From UBA1858 sp045106935 (GTDB taxonomy: Bacteria; Pseudomonadota; Gammaproteobacteria; UBA4575): a stretch of DNA of 64,000 nt. Shown piece after piece: positions 16,900 to 26,301 of this stretch. The notes under the pieces are model-generated. The model was not told the origin of the DNA. It saw only the letters and a program-made list of their open reading frames with translations, and ran no database searches. Made by a program: the position numbers and the translations under genes. The number at the start of each line of letters is the position of its first letter. Positions within the stretch are counted from its first letter, which is position 1. The DNA is taken from the NCBI GenBank assembly GCA_045106935.1, contig JBGCFN010000018.1:1-64000 (forward strand), given 5' to 3'.

Positions 16900-18168
16900 C
16901 TATATCATTAGCGTCCAAACGTCGCTAAGTTTACTCTTCAAACTAGTTGTAAATTTTGCTCCTGCAACTCCATCAATTGCTCGATGATCATATGTTAATG
17001 ATAGTGGCAGCATCAAACGCTCTACAATTTCTAAATCATTTTTAATTAAAGCAGAGTAACTTCTTGAAACACCAAGGATAGCAACCTCAGGAAAATTAAT
17101 AATTGGTGTGAAATTTTTGCCACCGATTCCACCTAGACTTGTGATTGTCATACATCCACCCTGCATATCTTTAGGTGTAAGCTTGTTTTCTCGTGCACGT
17201 GCACTGACTTCCATAAGTTCTTTAGCTAAATCAGTAATTTTCTTTTGATCAACATTCTTTATGACAGGGACTACAAGTCCACGAGGTGTATCTACTGCTA
17301 TGCCTATATTAAAATATTTTTTATGGATAAGTCCTGTGATGTCTTGATTAATTGAGCTATTGAAATCTGGATATTCTTGTAGGCATTTCACCATGGCTTT
17401 CATAATAAAGGGCAATAAGGTTAATTTTGCACCCTGAGATTCTACTTGCGGTTTAAGCTGTTTACGTGCAGCTTCTAATTCTGTGATATCTGCATCATCA
17501 AACTGTGTGACATGTGGGGCAATATTCCATGCATAGTGCAAATGCTTTGCCGAAATCTGCCTAAGTTTATTTAGAGGTACTTCTTCAATATCTCCATATT
17601 TGCTGAAATCGGGTAGAGTGTATGACTGTGACTCTTGGCCTCGACTCGTCGCTGATACTCGCTTTTGCACGTGCTTTTGAATATCATTTTTTAATATTCT
17701 TCCATTATCAGCACTACCTTTGACACTATCCAGGTCTACACCTAGTTCATTCGCATATTTACGAACGGCTGGGCTTGCATAGGCACTATCGTTGTCTTGT
17801 TTTTTATCTGATTTGGTTGTTTTTTCTTTTTCTTTTATTTCTTCGGTTTTGTTTCTTTCTTTAACCGCTTGCTTAACTTCATTAGTGTCGGATCCTTCGA
17901 CATCTTGTTCATTTTTTATTTGTGACGTAATAGTCTCTAATACAAGTATTGCATCACCTTGATTAATCTTATCCCCTATAGAGACATTAATACTCTTAAC
18001 TTTGCCTGCTTCTGGTATAGGAAATTCTACTAATGCTTTATCACTTTCCAGTGTAATAATTGACTGATTAACCTCCACCGTATCACCTGGTGCCACCAGC
18101 ACCTCGATAACATCAACGTCTTCAAAATCCTCTAAATCGGTAGCAACAATTATTTTTTCTTCACTCAT
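16900..18168 (-). CDS. aceF: Pyruvate dehydrogenase E2, dihydrolipoamide acetyltransferase
   Basis: E2 carries the acetyl group on its lipoyl arm and passes it to CoA at the core of the pyruvate dehydrogenase complex. The 422 residues hold one lipoyl domain (1-80, lipoyl lysine K44 in ESDKALVEF), a lysine/glutamate-rich linker (about 85-127), a peripheral-subunit-binding domain (128-167) and the catalytic domain with DHRAIDG containing H395 and D399. E. coli E2 has three lipoyl domains; this one has a single domain. It lies eight bases downstream of aceE. No E3 gene (lpd) follows, so E3 must be elsewhere. Confidence 0.95.
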   Translation of the reverse strand: MSEEKIIVATDLEDFEDVDVIEVLVAPGDTVEVNQSIITLESDKALVEFPIPEAGKVKSINVSIGDKINQGDAILVLETITSQIKNEQDVEGSDTNEVKQAVKERNKTEEIKEKEKTTKSDKKQDNDSAYASPAVRKYANELGVDLDSVKGSADNGRILKNDIQKHVQKRVSATSRGQESQSYTLPDFSKYGDIEEVPLNKLRQISAKHLHYAWNIAPHVTQFDDADITELEAARKQLKPQVESQGAKLTLLPFIMKAMVKCLQEYPDFNSSINQDITGLIHKKYFNIGIAVDTPRGLVVPVIKNVDQKKITDLAKELMEVSARARENKLTPKDMQGGCMTITSLGGIGGKNFTPIINFPEVAILGVSRSYSALIKNDLEIVERLMLPLSLTYDHRAIDGVAGAKFTTSLKSKLSDVWTLMI

Positions 18169-18176
18169 CTTTTAAA

Positions 18177-20837
18177 TCAACCAAACATTGGATTTTTTCT
18201 ATCTATATCTAATTTATATTTATCTATTGCTTGCTTAACTATGATTGTTTCAACTTTTCCTTGCTTGGCTAGTTCGGATAAAGTTGCAACAACGACATAT
18301 CGATAATCGACCTCAAAATACTCACGCAATTTTTCTCGTGTATCACTACGCCCATATCCATCTGTTCCTAGCACACAATATTCACCAGGAATTAATGATC
18401 TAATTTGATCTGCGTATAATTTTACATAGTCAGTGGCAGCAATAACTATCTGTTGCGTTTTGTTCAAACAGTTTGTCACATAGGATTGTTTTGGCTGATC
18501 TGTTGGATGCAGCATATTCCATCGATTAGTTTCTACACCATCTCTGTACAATTCATTAAAGCTTGTCACACTCCATACATTTGTACTGATGTCATATTCT
18601 GTCTTTAATACATCTGATGCTTTTATTACCTCTCGCAGTATGGCACCACTACCTAATAACTGAACTTCACAATCATCTTTACCTGCTTGGTATTGATACA
18701 TGCCTTTAATAATGCCTTTCTCGACACCATCTGGCATCGCTGGATGCTTATAATTTTCATTCATTACCGTGATGTAATAGAAACAATCTTCTTGTTTTTG
18801 ATACATTCGAATCAAACCATCATGCATGATGACAGCTAATTCATAACCAAAGGTAGGGTCGTAACTACGACAGTTTGGAATAAAATTAGCCATAATATGG
18901 CTTTGCCCATCTTGGTGCTGCAATCCTTCACCTGCTAGTGTAGTTCTACCGGCCGTACCCCCAAGCAGGAAACCACGCGAATGACTATCGCCAGCTAACC
19001 ATGCCAGGTCACCAATCCGTTGAAATCCAAACATTGAATAAAATATATAAAATGGAATCATTGCCATGCCATGGCTACTATAAGAACATGCAGCAGCTAT
19101 CCATGAGGACATTGCACCGGCTTCATTAATCCCTTCTTGTAGGATTTGTCCTGCTTTGTCTTCACGATAATATAGTAGTTCATCAGCATCGACTGGATCA
19201 TACAACTGCCCTTTGCGTGAATAGATTCCCATAGTTCGAAACATGCCTTCCATACCAAAGGTACGTGCTTCATCAGGCACGATAGGGACAATATATTTAC
19301 TTATACTCTTTTCTCTAGTGAGAGCCGTAAGTATTCTTACAAACGTCATTGTGGTGGAGTATTCACGTTCTCCGCTATCAGCCACCAATTTTTCAAACAT
19401 CTTAAACCCAGGTATCTCAATTGCATCAAATTGTGGGAAAGGTTTTCTTTGCGGAATTGGTCCGCCTAGTTTCTCGCGACATTTCTTTATATATTTTATT
19501 TCTGGGCTATCGTCTGCGGGTTTATAAAATGGCACCTTATCCAAATCTTCATCCGCAATCGGAATTTGATAACGATCTCTAAACTCTTTTATAGATTCTT
19601 TTGTTGGTTTCTTTAATTGATGAGCGATATTAAGGCTTTCACCACTTTTTCCTAAACCATAGCCTTTGACAGTTTTGGCTAATATAACGGTGGGTTGCCC
19701 TTTATGTTTTACAGCAGATGCATATGCTGCGTACACTTTTTGCTGATCATGACCGCCTCGATTTAATCGCCATAAATCTTCATCAGTCATTTTTGAAACA
19801 AGTTCTTTTAACTCGGGATATTTTCCAAAAAAATGTTCTCTTGTATAAGCGCCTCCTTTTGCTCGATAATTTTGGTAGTCACCATCGACCGCTTCTTCCA
19901 TGCGCTTTAATAAAATACCAGTGTCGTCGTTTTCAAATAATGGATCCCAATTAGATCCCCATACTAATTTAATGACATTCCAACCAGCCCCACGGAAGAC
20001 ACCTTCTAATTCTTGAATTATTTTTCCATTTCCTCTTACCGGGCCGTCTAAACGTTGTAAATTACAGTTAACAACAAAAATAAGGTTGTCTAAATTTTCT
20101 CGCGCTGCTAAGGAAATGGCACCTAATGACTCTGGTTCATCCATTTCACCATCACCAGTAAACACCCATACCTTGCGCCCTTCTTCATCTTTAAGACTGC
20201 GGTCATTAAGGTATTTCATAAACCTAGCTTGATAAATACCAGTGATAGGTCCTAGTCCCATAGAGACGGTAGGAAACTGCCAAAAGTCTGGCATTAACCA
20301 TGGGTGTGGATATGAAGTTAAACCATCACCATCAACATCACGCCTAAAGTTCTTTAATTGTTGTTCAGTTAAACGTCCTTCTAAATATGCTCGTGCATAA
20401 ACGCCTGGCGCAGCATGACCTTGAAAATAAACAAGATCTCCATTGTGTTTATCACTGGGTCCTCTAAAGAAATGATTAAAGCCAATGCTATAGAGAGTAG
20501 CGGCGGAAGCGTAGGAGGAGATATGCCCCCCAAGCTCTGTTGTCACCTGAGCAGCCTGTACAACCATTGCCAACGCATTCCAACGTTCAAGTGAACGAAC
20601 ACGATGCTCTAATGACAAGTCACCAGGTATGCGTTCTTCATCTGCACTATCAATTGTGTTGATGTATGGCGTGGTTGTTTTAAAAGGAAGGTTGACGCCC
20701 GCACGGCGAGCTTCTGTGATTAAGGTTTCTATTATTTGATGAGCTTGGGTTTCACCAGCATTTTCAATGACATCGTGTAACGCTTGTACCCATTCTTGCG
20801 TTTCCTCGTCTTCTATTTCAGGTCGCTGTGCCAACAA
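18177..20837 (-). CDS. aceE: Pyruvate dehydrogenase E1 component, homodimeric type
   Basis: E1 decarboxylates pyruvate with thiamine diphosphate and reductively acetylates the E2 lipoyl group. At 886 residues it has the full length of the homodimeric gammaproteobacterial enzyme. The thiamine diphosphate motif runs from GDGEMDEPES (228-237) to the asparagines at 257-259 (NCN), and HGQPTVILAKTVKGYG and GTAGRTTLAGEGLQHQDG are typical E1 segments. No ATG is available at the front: two TTG codons occur in tandem (20837 and 20834), with AAGGAG ending at 20841. The second TTG has the better spacing. A promoter must lie within the 151-base gap to the flippase gene. Confidence 0.95.
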   Translation of the reverse strand: MLAQRPEIEDEETQEWVQALHDVIENAGETQAHQIIETLITEARRAGVNLPFKTTTPYINTIDSADEERIPGDLSLEHRVRSLERWNALAMVVQAAQVTTELGGHISSYASAATLYSIGFNHFFRGPSDKHNGDLVYFQGHAAPGVYARAYLEGRLTEQQLKNFRRDVDGDGLTSYPHPWLMPDFWQFPTVSMGLGPITGIYQARFMKYLNDRSLKDEEGRKVWVFTGDGEMDEPESLGAISLAARENLDNLIFVVNCNLQRLDGPVRGNGKIIQELEGVFRGAGWNVIKLVWGSNWDPLFENDDTGILLKRMEEAVDGDYQNYRAKGGAYTREHFFGKYPELKELVSKMTDEDLWRLNRGGHDQQKVYAAYASAVKHKGQPTVILAKTVKGYGLGKSGESLNIAHQLKKPTKESIKEFRDRYQIPIADEDLDKVPFYKPADDSPEIKYIKKCREKLGGPIPQRKPFPQFDAIEIPGFKMFEKLVADSGEREYSTTMTFVRILTALTREKSISKYIVPIVPDEARTFGMEGMFRTMGIYSRKGQLYDPVDADELLYYREDKAGQILQEGINEAGAMSSWIAAACSYSSHGMAMIPFYIFYSMFGFQRIGDLAWLAGDSHSRGFLLGGTAGRTTLAGEGLQHQDGQSHIMANFIPNCRSYDPTFGYELAVIMHDGLIRMYQKQEDCFYYITVMNENYKHPAMPDGVEKGIIKGMYQYQAGKDDCEVQLLGSGAILREVIKASDVLKTEYDISTNVWSVTSFNELYRDGVETNRWNMLHPTDQPKQSYVTNCLNKTQQIVIAATDYVKLYADQIRSLIPGEYCVLGTDGYGRSDTREKLREYFEVDYRYVVVATLSELAKQGKVETIIVKQAIDKYKLDIDRKNPMFG

Positions 20838-20988
20838 ATGCTCCTTTTCAACAGCATTTAAACTAGATTTACTTAACTTATACTAAATCTTACATGTTTA
20901 CTATAGTTCCCAGATTATTCTATAGTTGCAAATATTGCATTTACTAAACTATGTTATCAACATTAGATTATTTTATTATAATGATAAG

Positions 20989-22425
20989 TTATCGGCTTCT
21001 TACCATCGAATATAATTGTAGGACCGTATCACGTTGAAATGCCAATACTAATCCTGTGTAAGTAATTGCTCCAACAAAAATCAACATTACTAATTCAAGA
21101 GGCGTATTGCCAATCAGTGGACTTATAGTCTCTCTTGCTAGCATGACCATCAGATACATTATTCCACTAAACAATGCAGGGTATGTAAACTCGCGAACAT
21201 AAGTACCAAAGCTCATCCCTATTGTGGATAAAACAATTTTCATAGAGATATAAAAATAAGGGGGATAAGCAATTAGCCAAGATAGAGAAATTCCTACTAA
21301 ACCCCAGTGCGCGCCAACATAAAATGCAATAGGCATAATGACACAACCAATCGCCAATGCCTTCACACCGACATCAGGTCGGCCCATGGCGAATAATAAC
21401 GGGTCTGTTATATTCATCATTTTAAGCGCCATCACAGCACTGACTATTTGTAATGGTAATGCTACAGGTGTCCATTTTTCACCAAATAATACATCTACCA
21501 ATTCTGGCGCCGTACATGACACACCCATAAATACTGGAAACACTAAAATCCCAAGTAATCGTACTGCTTTACATAGCAGCTCATTCATTTTTTGTTGGTT
21601 ATCTTGAATGGTTGAAAAAGCAGAAAAGCCTACTTCATTCAAAATCATCATGAATTTATCCATGGGCAAACAAGCAATCTGCATAGCAACTGAATAATAA
21701 CCCAAGGCTTTTTGCCCGACCATTTTACCCATCACCGCAGCATCTGCTGAATTATAAATATAGTACAGCACACGATGAACAGTAATTAATCCACCAAAGC
21801 TTAACGCTTCTCCTATTCCACGAAATGAAAAGTTAGGCTTACAAAAATAACGCGATACCATCATTGCACCAATGGTCTGTACACCGGTGTATACCAAAGA
21901 ACCATAAACTAGTGACCATACACCTAATCCCATATACGCCAGCAGAAGAATTGAGGCGCTTTGCCCAACGACCGCAATGAATCGGATTAAGGAAACATTT
22001 CGGAATTCCATGTTTCGCCGCATAAGCGCATTAGGTATATAGAAAAATATGCGTATCAGCGCTTGTAAACCTAATATTTCTATTATTGTTTCAAGCCTTA
22101 TATCTTCAAAGAAGTTCGCCACTAATGGCGCTGTTAAATAAAGTGCTGCATAAAAGCCGATATTAAATATTATCAGCATGCCAAATATTTGTGCTACAAA
22201 TTTATCTGTCAGCTCTTTTTTCTTAACAATGGCAGATGCTAGACCCATATCATCCAAGATATCTAGCAAGCCAATTACAACGCTGGCTAATGCCATCAGA
22301 CCGTAGTCTTCTGGTGATAATAGCCTAATAACAATTAACGTCGCCGCCCAAGTAAAAATTTGGCTCACAACGCGCATGCCAGCCATCCATCGTATTGAGC
22401 TAGAAACTTCTTTACCTATAGACAT
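20989..22425 (-). CDS. Wzx-type polysaccharide flippase
   Basis: A 478-residue polytopic inner-membrane protein of the MOP (polysaccharide transport) superfamily, with about 12-14 membrane spans. The start IRWMAGMRVVSQIFTWAATLIVIRLLSPEDYGL and the following LASVVIGLLDILDDMGLASAIVKK are typical of Wzx/WzxC-like exporters that flip lipid-linked oligosaccharides. It probably serves the EPS genes 8-15 kb away, from which aceEF and other genes separate it. It lies between glmS and aceE on the same strand, and the aceE promoter region begins right after its stop. Confidence 0.85.
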   Translation of the reverse strand: MSIGKEVSSSIRWMAGMRVVSQIFTWAATLIVIRLLSPEDYGLMALASVVIGLLDILDDMGLASAIVKKKELTDKFVAQIFGMLIIFNIGFYAALYLTAPLVANFFEDIRLETIIEILGLQALIRIFFYIPNALMRRNMEFRNVSLIRFIAVVGQSASILLLAYMGLGVWSLVYGSLVYTGVQTIGAMMVSRYFCKPNFSFRGIGEALSFGGLITVHRVLYYIYNSADAAVMGKMVGQKALGYYSVAMQIACLPMDKFMMILNEVGFSAFSTIQDNQQKMNELLCKAVRLLGILVFPVFMGVSCTAPELVDVLFGEKWTPVALPLQIVSAVMALKMMNITDPLLFAMGRPDVGVKALAIGCVIMPIAFYVGAHWGLVGISLSWLIAYPPYFYISMKIVLSTIGMSFGTYVREFTYPALFSGIMYLMVMLARETISPLIGNTPLELVMLIFVGAITYTGLVLAFQRDTVLQLYSMVRSR

Positions 22426-22460
22426 GCGATTAAATTAAGTAGGGTTAGACTACAAAGCGA

Positions 22461-22487
22461 TAGACATAAAACTTGGTTTTATGTCTA
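22461..22487 (-). terminator. Long AT-rich hairpin directly after glmS
   Basis: A perfect 12-base-pair stem (TAGACATAAAAC / GTTTTATGTCTA) with a three-base loop begins three bases after the glmS stop. No run of U follows on the minus strand, so it is a weak intrinsic terminator at best and may instead protect the glmS transcript 3' end. Confidence 0.5.
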
Positions 22488-22490
22488 GAA

Positions 22491-24320
22491 TTATTCAACC
22501 GTGACGGATTTGGCCAAATTGCGTGGTTGGTCTACATCTGTCCCTTTAAGTACAGCGACGTGATAAGAAAGTAATTGCAAAGGAATGGTAAATATAATTG
22601 GTGCAACGGCATTTTCAGGCGCGTCTAACTCTATTAACTGTACACCTTCTTCTGCTTCAAAAGCACATCCCGCATCGGCAAATACATGTAGCTCTCCACC
22701 TCGTGCACGCACTTCTTCGATATTTGATTTTAATTTTTCTAATAATTCATTATTAGGCGCTACTGTAATCACTGGCATTTCACTATCGACCAACGCAATC
22801 GGGCCATGTTTTAATTCGCCAGCTGCATACGCTTCAGCATGAATATATGAAATCTCTTTAAGCTTTAAAGCCCCTTCCATGGCGATTGGATGGTGTGAGC
22901 CACGACCTAAAAATAACGCATGATTCTTATCTTTATATAACTGAGCTAGCTCTTTTATCGGATCATCAAGAGAGAGTGCTTTATTTATTCTTACAGGTAA
23001 ATTAAGTAGCTGCTCAACTAATATTTTCTCCATCTCAGGATGCAGACCATTTCTACGTCCGACAAGAACGACTAACATCATTAATGCAACTAATTGTGTG
23101 GTAAAAGCTTTTGTCGATGCCACACCAATTTCTGGGCCTGCGTGTGTCATTAATGCTAAATCAGACTCTCGAACTAAAGAACTTTCAGGGACATTACATA
23201 TAACTAAAGACCCCGCATAGTTTTCTGAATTTGCTTGTAATAGTGCAGCCAGGCTATCTGCAGTTTCACCTGATTGAGAAATTGTGACAAATAATGTCCC
23301 AGGTCTTACAACATGTTTACGGTAGCGAAATTCACTTGCGACTTCTACGTGACAGTGAATACCTGCGATCTCTTCAAACCAGTATTTAGCAACTAGGCCT
23401 GCGTGGTAACTCGTGCCACATGCAATAATTTGTATTGCCTCGACTTTATCTAGAATACCTTTTGCTTTTGGTCCAAGTATTTCATCCATCACTCGGCCAT
23501 TAAGAATTCTTCCTTCTAAGGTATCGGCGATTGCTCGCGGCTGCTCATAAATTTCTTTAAGCATATAATGGGGATAGTCACCCTTTTCTGCTGCATCAGA
23601 GCTTTGCTTGCTGGATTTTATTTCTCTTTCTACAAATTCACCGTTTAGATCAAATATTGAAATCTTATCGCGAGTGATTTCTGCAATATCACCATTTTCT
23701 AGATAAATAAATTTTTGAGTTTCTTTTAATAATGCATGCACATCTGAAGCAATGAAGTTTTCATTCTCTCCAACACCGATAACCAATGGGCTACCGCTTC
23801 GTGCTGCAATAATTCTATCTTCATCAGTACGGTCTATCACACCAAGGGCATAAGCACCTTTTAAATCTTTTACTGTATTTTGTACGGCAAAAAAGAGTGA
23901 GTCCCCCTTTTCTAAATACAAAACGATTTGGTGTGCAATGACTTCAGTATCAGTATCTGACGTAAACTTAAACCCTGCCTTCGACTGCATTTCCCGCAGC
24001 TCTTGGTAATTTTCTATGATTCCATTATGAACAATTGCCACACGACCATTACAAATATGTGGATGGGCATTGTATTCTGATGGTACGCCATGGGTCGCCC
24101 AACGCGTATGTGCTATGCCGACTATTCCGCTTAAACTTGACTCCTGAAGAGCATCACCCAACTCAGAGACTTTTCCTGGTCGCCTTACTCTTTCTAGTAG
24201 TCCTTTATTCAGCACGGCCATACCTGCAGAATCATATCCTCTATATTCTAGTCGCTTTAGCCCTTCTAATAGAATATCTGATACGTCTCTTTTTGAGATT
24301 GCTCCTACGATTCCACACAT
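22491..24320 (-). CDS. glmS: Glucosamine-fructose-6-phosphate aminotransferase
   Basis: GlmS makes glucosamine 6-phosphate from fructose 6-phosphate and glutamine, the first step to UDP-GlcNAc. The start is placed at 24320 because the enzyme must begin MCGIVGA, with C2 as the processed N-terminal nucleophile, and GGAGA precedes that ATG; the frame is open further upstream but this extension is not expected to be translated. The resulting 609 residues match the family. Two SIS sugar-isomerase domains follow (TISQSGETADSL, LGRGSHHPIAMEGALKLKE), and the protein ends AKSVTVE. It lies 22 bases after glmU, as in E. coli, followed by a strong hairpin. Confidence 0.96.
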   Translation of the reverse strand: MCGIVGAISKRDVSDILLEGLKRLEYRGYDSAGMAVLNKGLLERVRRPGKVSELGDALQESSLSGIVGIAHTRWATHGVPSEYNAHPHICNGRVAIVHNGIIENYQELREMQSKAGFKFTSDTDTEVIAHQIVLYLEKGDSLFFAVQNTVKDLKGAYALGVIDRTDEDRIIAARSGSPLVIGVGENENFIASDVHALLKETQKFIYLENGDIAEITRDKISIFDLNGEFVEREIKSSKQSSDAAEKGDYPHYMLKEIYEQPRAIADTLEGRILNGRVMDEILGPKAKGILDKVEAIQIIACGTSYHAGLVAKYWFEEIAGIHCHVEVASEFRYRKHVVRPGTLFVTISQSGETADSLAALLQANSENYAGSLVICNVPESSLVRESDLALMTHAGPEIGVASTKAFTTQLVALMMLVVLVGRRNGLHPEMEKILVEQLLNLPVRINKALSLDDPIKELAQLYKDKNHALFLGRGSHHPIAMEGALKLKEISYIHAEAYAAGELKHGPIALVDSEMPVITVAPNNELLEKLKSNIEEVRARGGELHVFADAGCAFEAEEGVQLIELDAPENAVAPIIFTIPLQLLSYHVAVLKGTDVDQPRNLAKSVTVE

Positions 24321-24342
24321 AATGAAAGTCTCCTTACTTCCT

Positions 24343-25716
24343 TTACTTCTTCTGTTTAATTGGCCGTTGCCAATTATCAATAGTTGTTTGTTTACTTCGT
24401 GATAATGTTAATTTCTCTGCAGGCACATCTTTAGTAATGGTAGATCCTGCACCGATGGTTGCTCCATCATCTATATTAACTGGCGCTACTAATTGTGTGT
24501 CTGACCCAATGAATACATTATTTCCAATGATTGTTTGATGCTTATTTGCGCCATCATAATTGCAGCAAATTGTTCCAGCTCCTATATTCGTTTTCTCTCC
24601 AATACGTGCATCACCAATGTAACTCAAATGGTTTACTTTACTACCTGAGGCAATATTGGATTTTTTAACTTCAACAAAATTACCTAATTTCACTTTACTA
24701 GCTAAGTTTGTCTCGGGACGTACACGAGCAAAAGGACCTATTTCACAATTTTCACCGATAGTTGAGTTTTCTATCACGGAATTTGGATGTATTACCGTTC
24801 CTGCATCTATTACGCTGTTTGTGATTACACTGTTCATTCCAATAGTGACATCATCTCCAATTGTCACTTGCCCTCTTAACATTACATTTGGCTCGATAAT
24901 AATATCGTTTCCTATTTCAATCTCACCCTCAATATAAACGCTTGAGCTATCTCGTAATGTAGCGCCATTCACCATGAGTATTTCACGTTGTCTTTGTTGA
25001 TATACATTTTCCATTTGCGCAAGATGGACTCGATTATTCACGCCCATCACTTCGCTGGGATCTTCACATATAACTGCATCAACAGATTTTCCTTCTGCAA
25101 CGGCAAGACCAACACAATCTGTTAGATAATATTCTTGCTGCTTATTATTGTTATCAATATTATTTAACCAGTTTATTAAGCTTTTTGACGATGCACTTAA
25201 GATACCTGTGTTTATTTCAGCTATCTTTCTGATCTCATCGTTTGCATCTTTTTCTTCTACTATTTTTTCAACGTGGCCTTGTCCATTACGTACTATTCGT
25301 CCATAGCCATGTGGATTGTCGAGTTCCGTGGTTAATATAGCCATTGAATCGCTAGGCTGTTTCTCTATTAAGGCACTTAACGTCGCTTCTTTTGCAAGCG
25401 GGACATCCCCATATAGAATTAGAATGTTTTCATCAGCTTCTTTAGTAAAATATGGAATGGCTTGTTGGACGGCATGCCCAGTCCCTAATCTTTCTTTTTG
25501 CTCTACCCATTCTACTTTTTCATTTTGAATATCAGCCTGAACAGCTTCCCCACCATGCCCATAGACAACAATGATTCTATCTGCACCTAATTTTTCTGCG
25601 GTGGTGATGGTATGCCCCAACATGGATTTACCCCCGACTTGATGCAGCACTTTTGGGAGTTTGCTGCGCATACGGGTGCCTTGACCAGCGGCTAATATAA
25701 CGACATTTAGAGACAT
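24343..25716 (-). CDS. glmU: Bifunctional UDP-GlcNAc pyrophosphorylase / glucosamine-1-phosphate acetyltransferase
   Basis: GlmU acetylates glucosamine 1-phosphate and couples it to UTP, giving UDP-GlcNAc for peptidoglycan and LPS. Of 457 residues, the N-terminal domain has the nucleotidyltransferase signature LAAGQGTRMRSKLPK at 8-22, and the C-terminal half is a left-handed beta-helix of hexapeptide repeats with the acetyltransferase segment INHLSYIGDARIG-like and GAGTICCNYDG. It directly precedes glmS, so two steps of the same pathway are co-transcribed. An intrinsic terminator at 25801-25825 separates it from atpC. Confidence 0.96.
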   Translation of the reverse strand: MSLNVVILAAGQGTRMRSKLPKVLHQVGGKSMLGHTITTAEKLGADRIIVVYGHGGEAVQADIQNEKVEWVEQKERLGTGHAVQQAIPYFTKEADENILILYGDVPLAKEATLSALIEKQPSDSMAILTTELDNPHGYGRIVRNGQGHVEKIVEEKDANDEIRKIAEINTGILSASSKSLINWLNNIDNNNKQQEYYLTDCVGLAVAEGKSVDAVICEDPSEVMGVNNRVHLAQMENVYQQRQREILMVNGATLRDSSSVYIEGEIEIGNDIIIEPNVMLRGQVTIGDDVTIGMNSVITNSVIDAGTVIHPNSVIENSTIGENCEIGPFARVRPETNLASKVKLGNFVEVKKSNIASGSKVNHLSYIGDARIGEKTNIGAGTICCNYDGANKHQTIIGNNVFIGSDTQLVAPVNIDDGATIGAGSTITKDVPAEKLTLSRSKQTTIDNWQRPIKQKK

Positions 25717-25799
25717 AGATCTATTAATTCTTTGAGATAGAAAAGGTTACACTATAATTCTAGCCCATATTTTGAACTAGTTACCTTTACATAGAAATG

Positions 25800-25825
25800 A
25801 AAAAGGCAGCCATTTGGCTGCCTTT
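25800..25825 (-). terminator. Intrinsic terminator of the atp operon
   Basis: A perfect ten-base-pair stem (AAAGGCAGCC / GGCTGCCTTT) with a four-base loop lies 48 bases past the atpC stop and is followed on the minus strand by five T residues. The GC-rich core and U-tract fit a rho-independent terminator. Confidence 0.8.
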
Positions 25826-25872
25826 ATGTTCTATTTATCTCAAAGCTTTGAATCTATTGAAGATTTGGCCAG

Positions 25873-26295
25873 TTAGACCTTCCCTCGACGGAATTTTTCG
25901 ATCATTCGTAGTTGTGCTGCGGCTTCAGCCAATTCAGCCAATGCTCTGGCACTATCGACTTCAGATTGCTTATCTTTAAGAAGTTCTTCTGCATGTTGTT
26001 TTGCTTCTAACGCCATGTTTTCATCAAGATCTTCGGCTCTAATTGCTGTATCTGACAGAACGGTCACAACATCCGGCTGTACTTCTATCATTCCACCCGA
26101 TACATAGATATATCGGTCTTCTTCGCCTTCAACCTCAATTTTGAGTTCTCCTGGCTTTAACCGTGTGACTAGTGGCGTATGTTGCGGATAAATACCCACA
26201 TCACCAACAATGGCTGGTGCAAATACTGCATTGACGGTACCAGAGAAAATCTCTGTTTCAGCACTGACGATATCAAGTTGCATATTAGTAGCCAT
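25873..26295 (-). CDS. atpC: ATP synthase F1 subunit epsilon
   Basis: Epsilon is part of the central stalk and inhibits ATP hydrolysis. The 140 residues have the N-terminal beta-sandwich (MQLDIVSAETEIFSGTVNAV, GDVGIYPQHTPLVT) and a C-terminal helical hairpin rich in alanine, lysine and glutamate (about 90-135). It is the last gene of the operon, six bases after atpD, with a strong terminator downstream. Confidence 0.94.
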   Translation of the reverse strand: MATNMQLDIVSAETEIFSGTVNAVFAPAIVGDVGIYPQHTPLVTRLKPGELKIEVEGEEDRYIYVSGGMIEVQPDVVTVLSDTAIRAEDLDENMALEAKQHAEELLKDKQSEVDSARALAELAEAAAQLRMIEKFRRGKV

Positions 26296-26301
26296 GAGTG
26301 A

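Noticed and set aside
24321..24380. 20-residue N-terminal extension of GlmS.
   Set aside because: The enzyme needs C2 as its N-terminal residue after methionine removal, so translation must begin at MCGIVGA.
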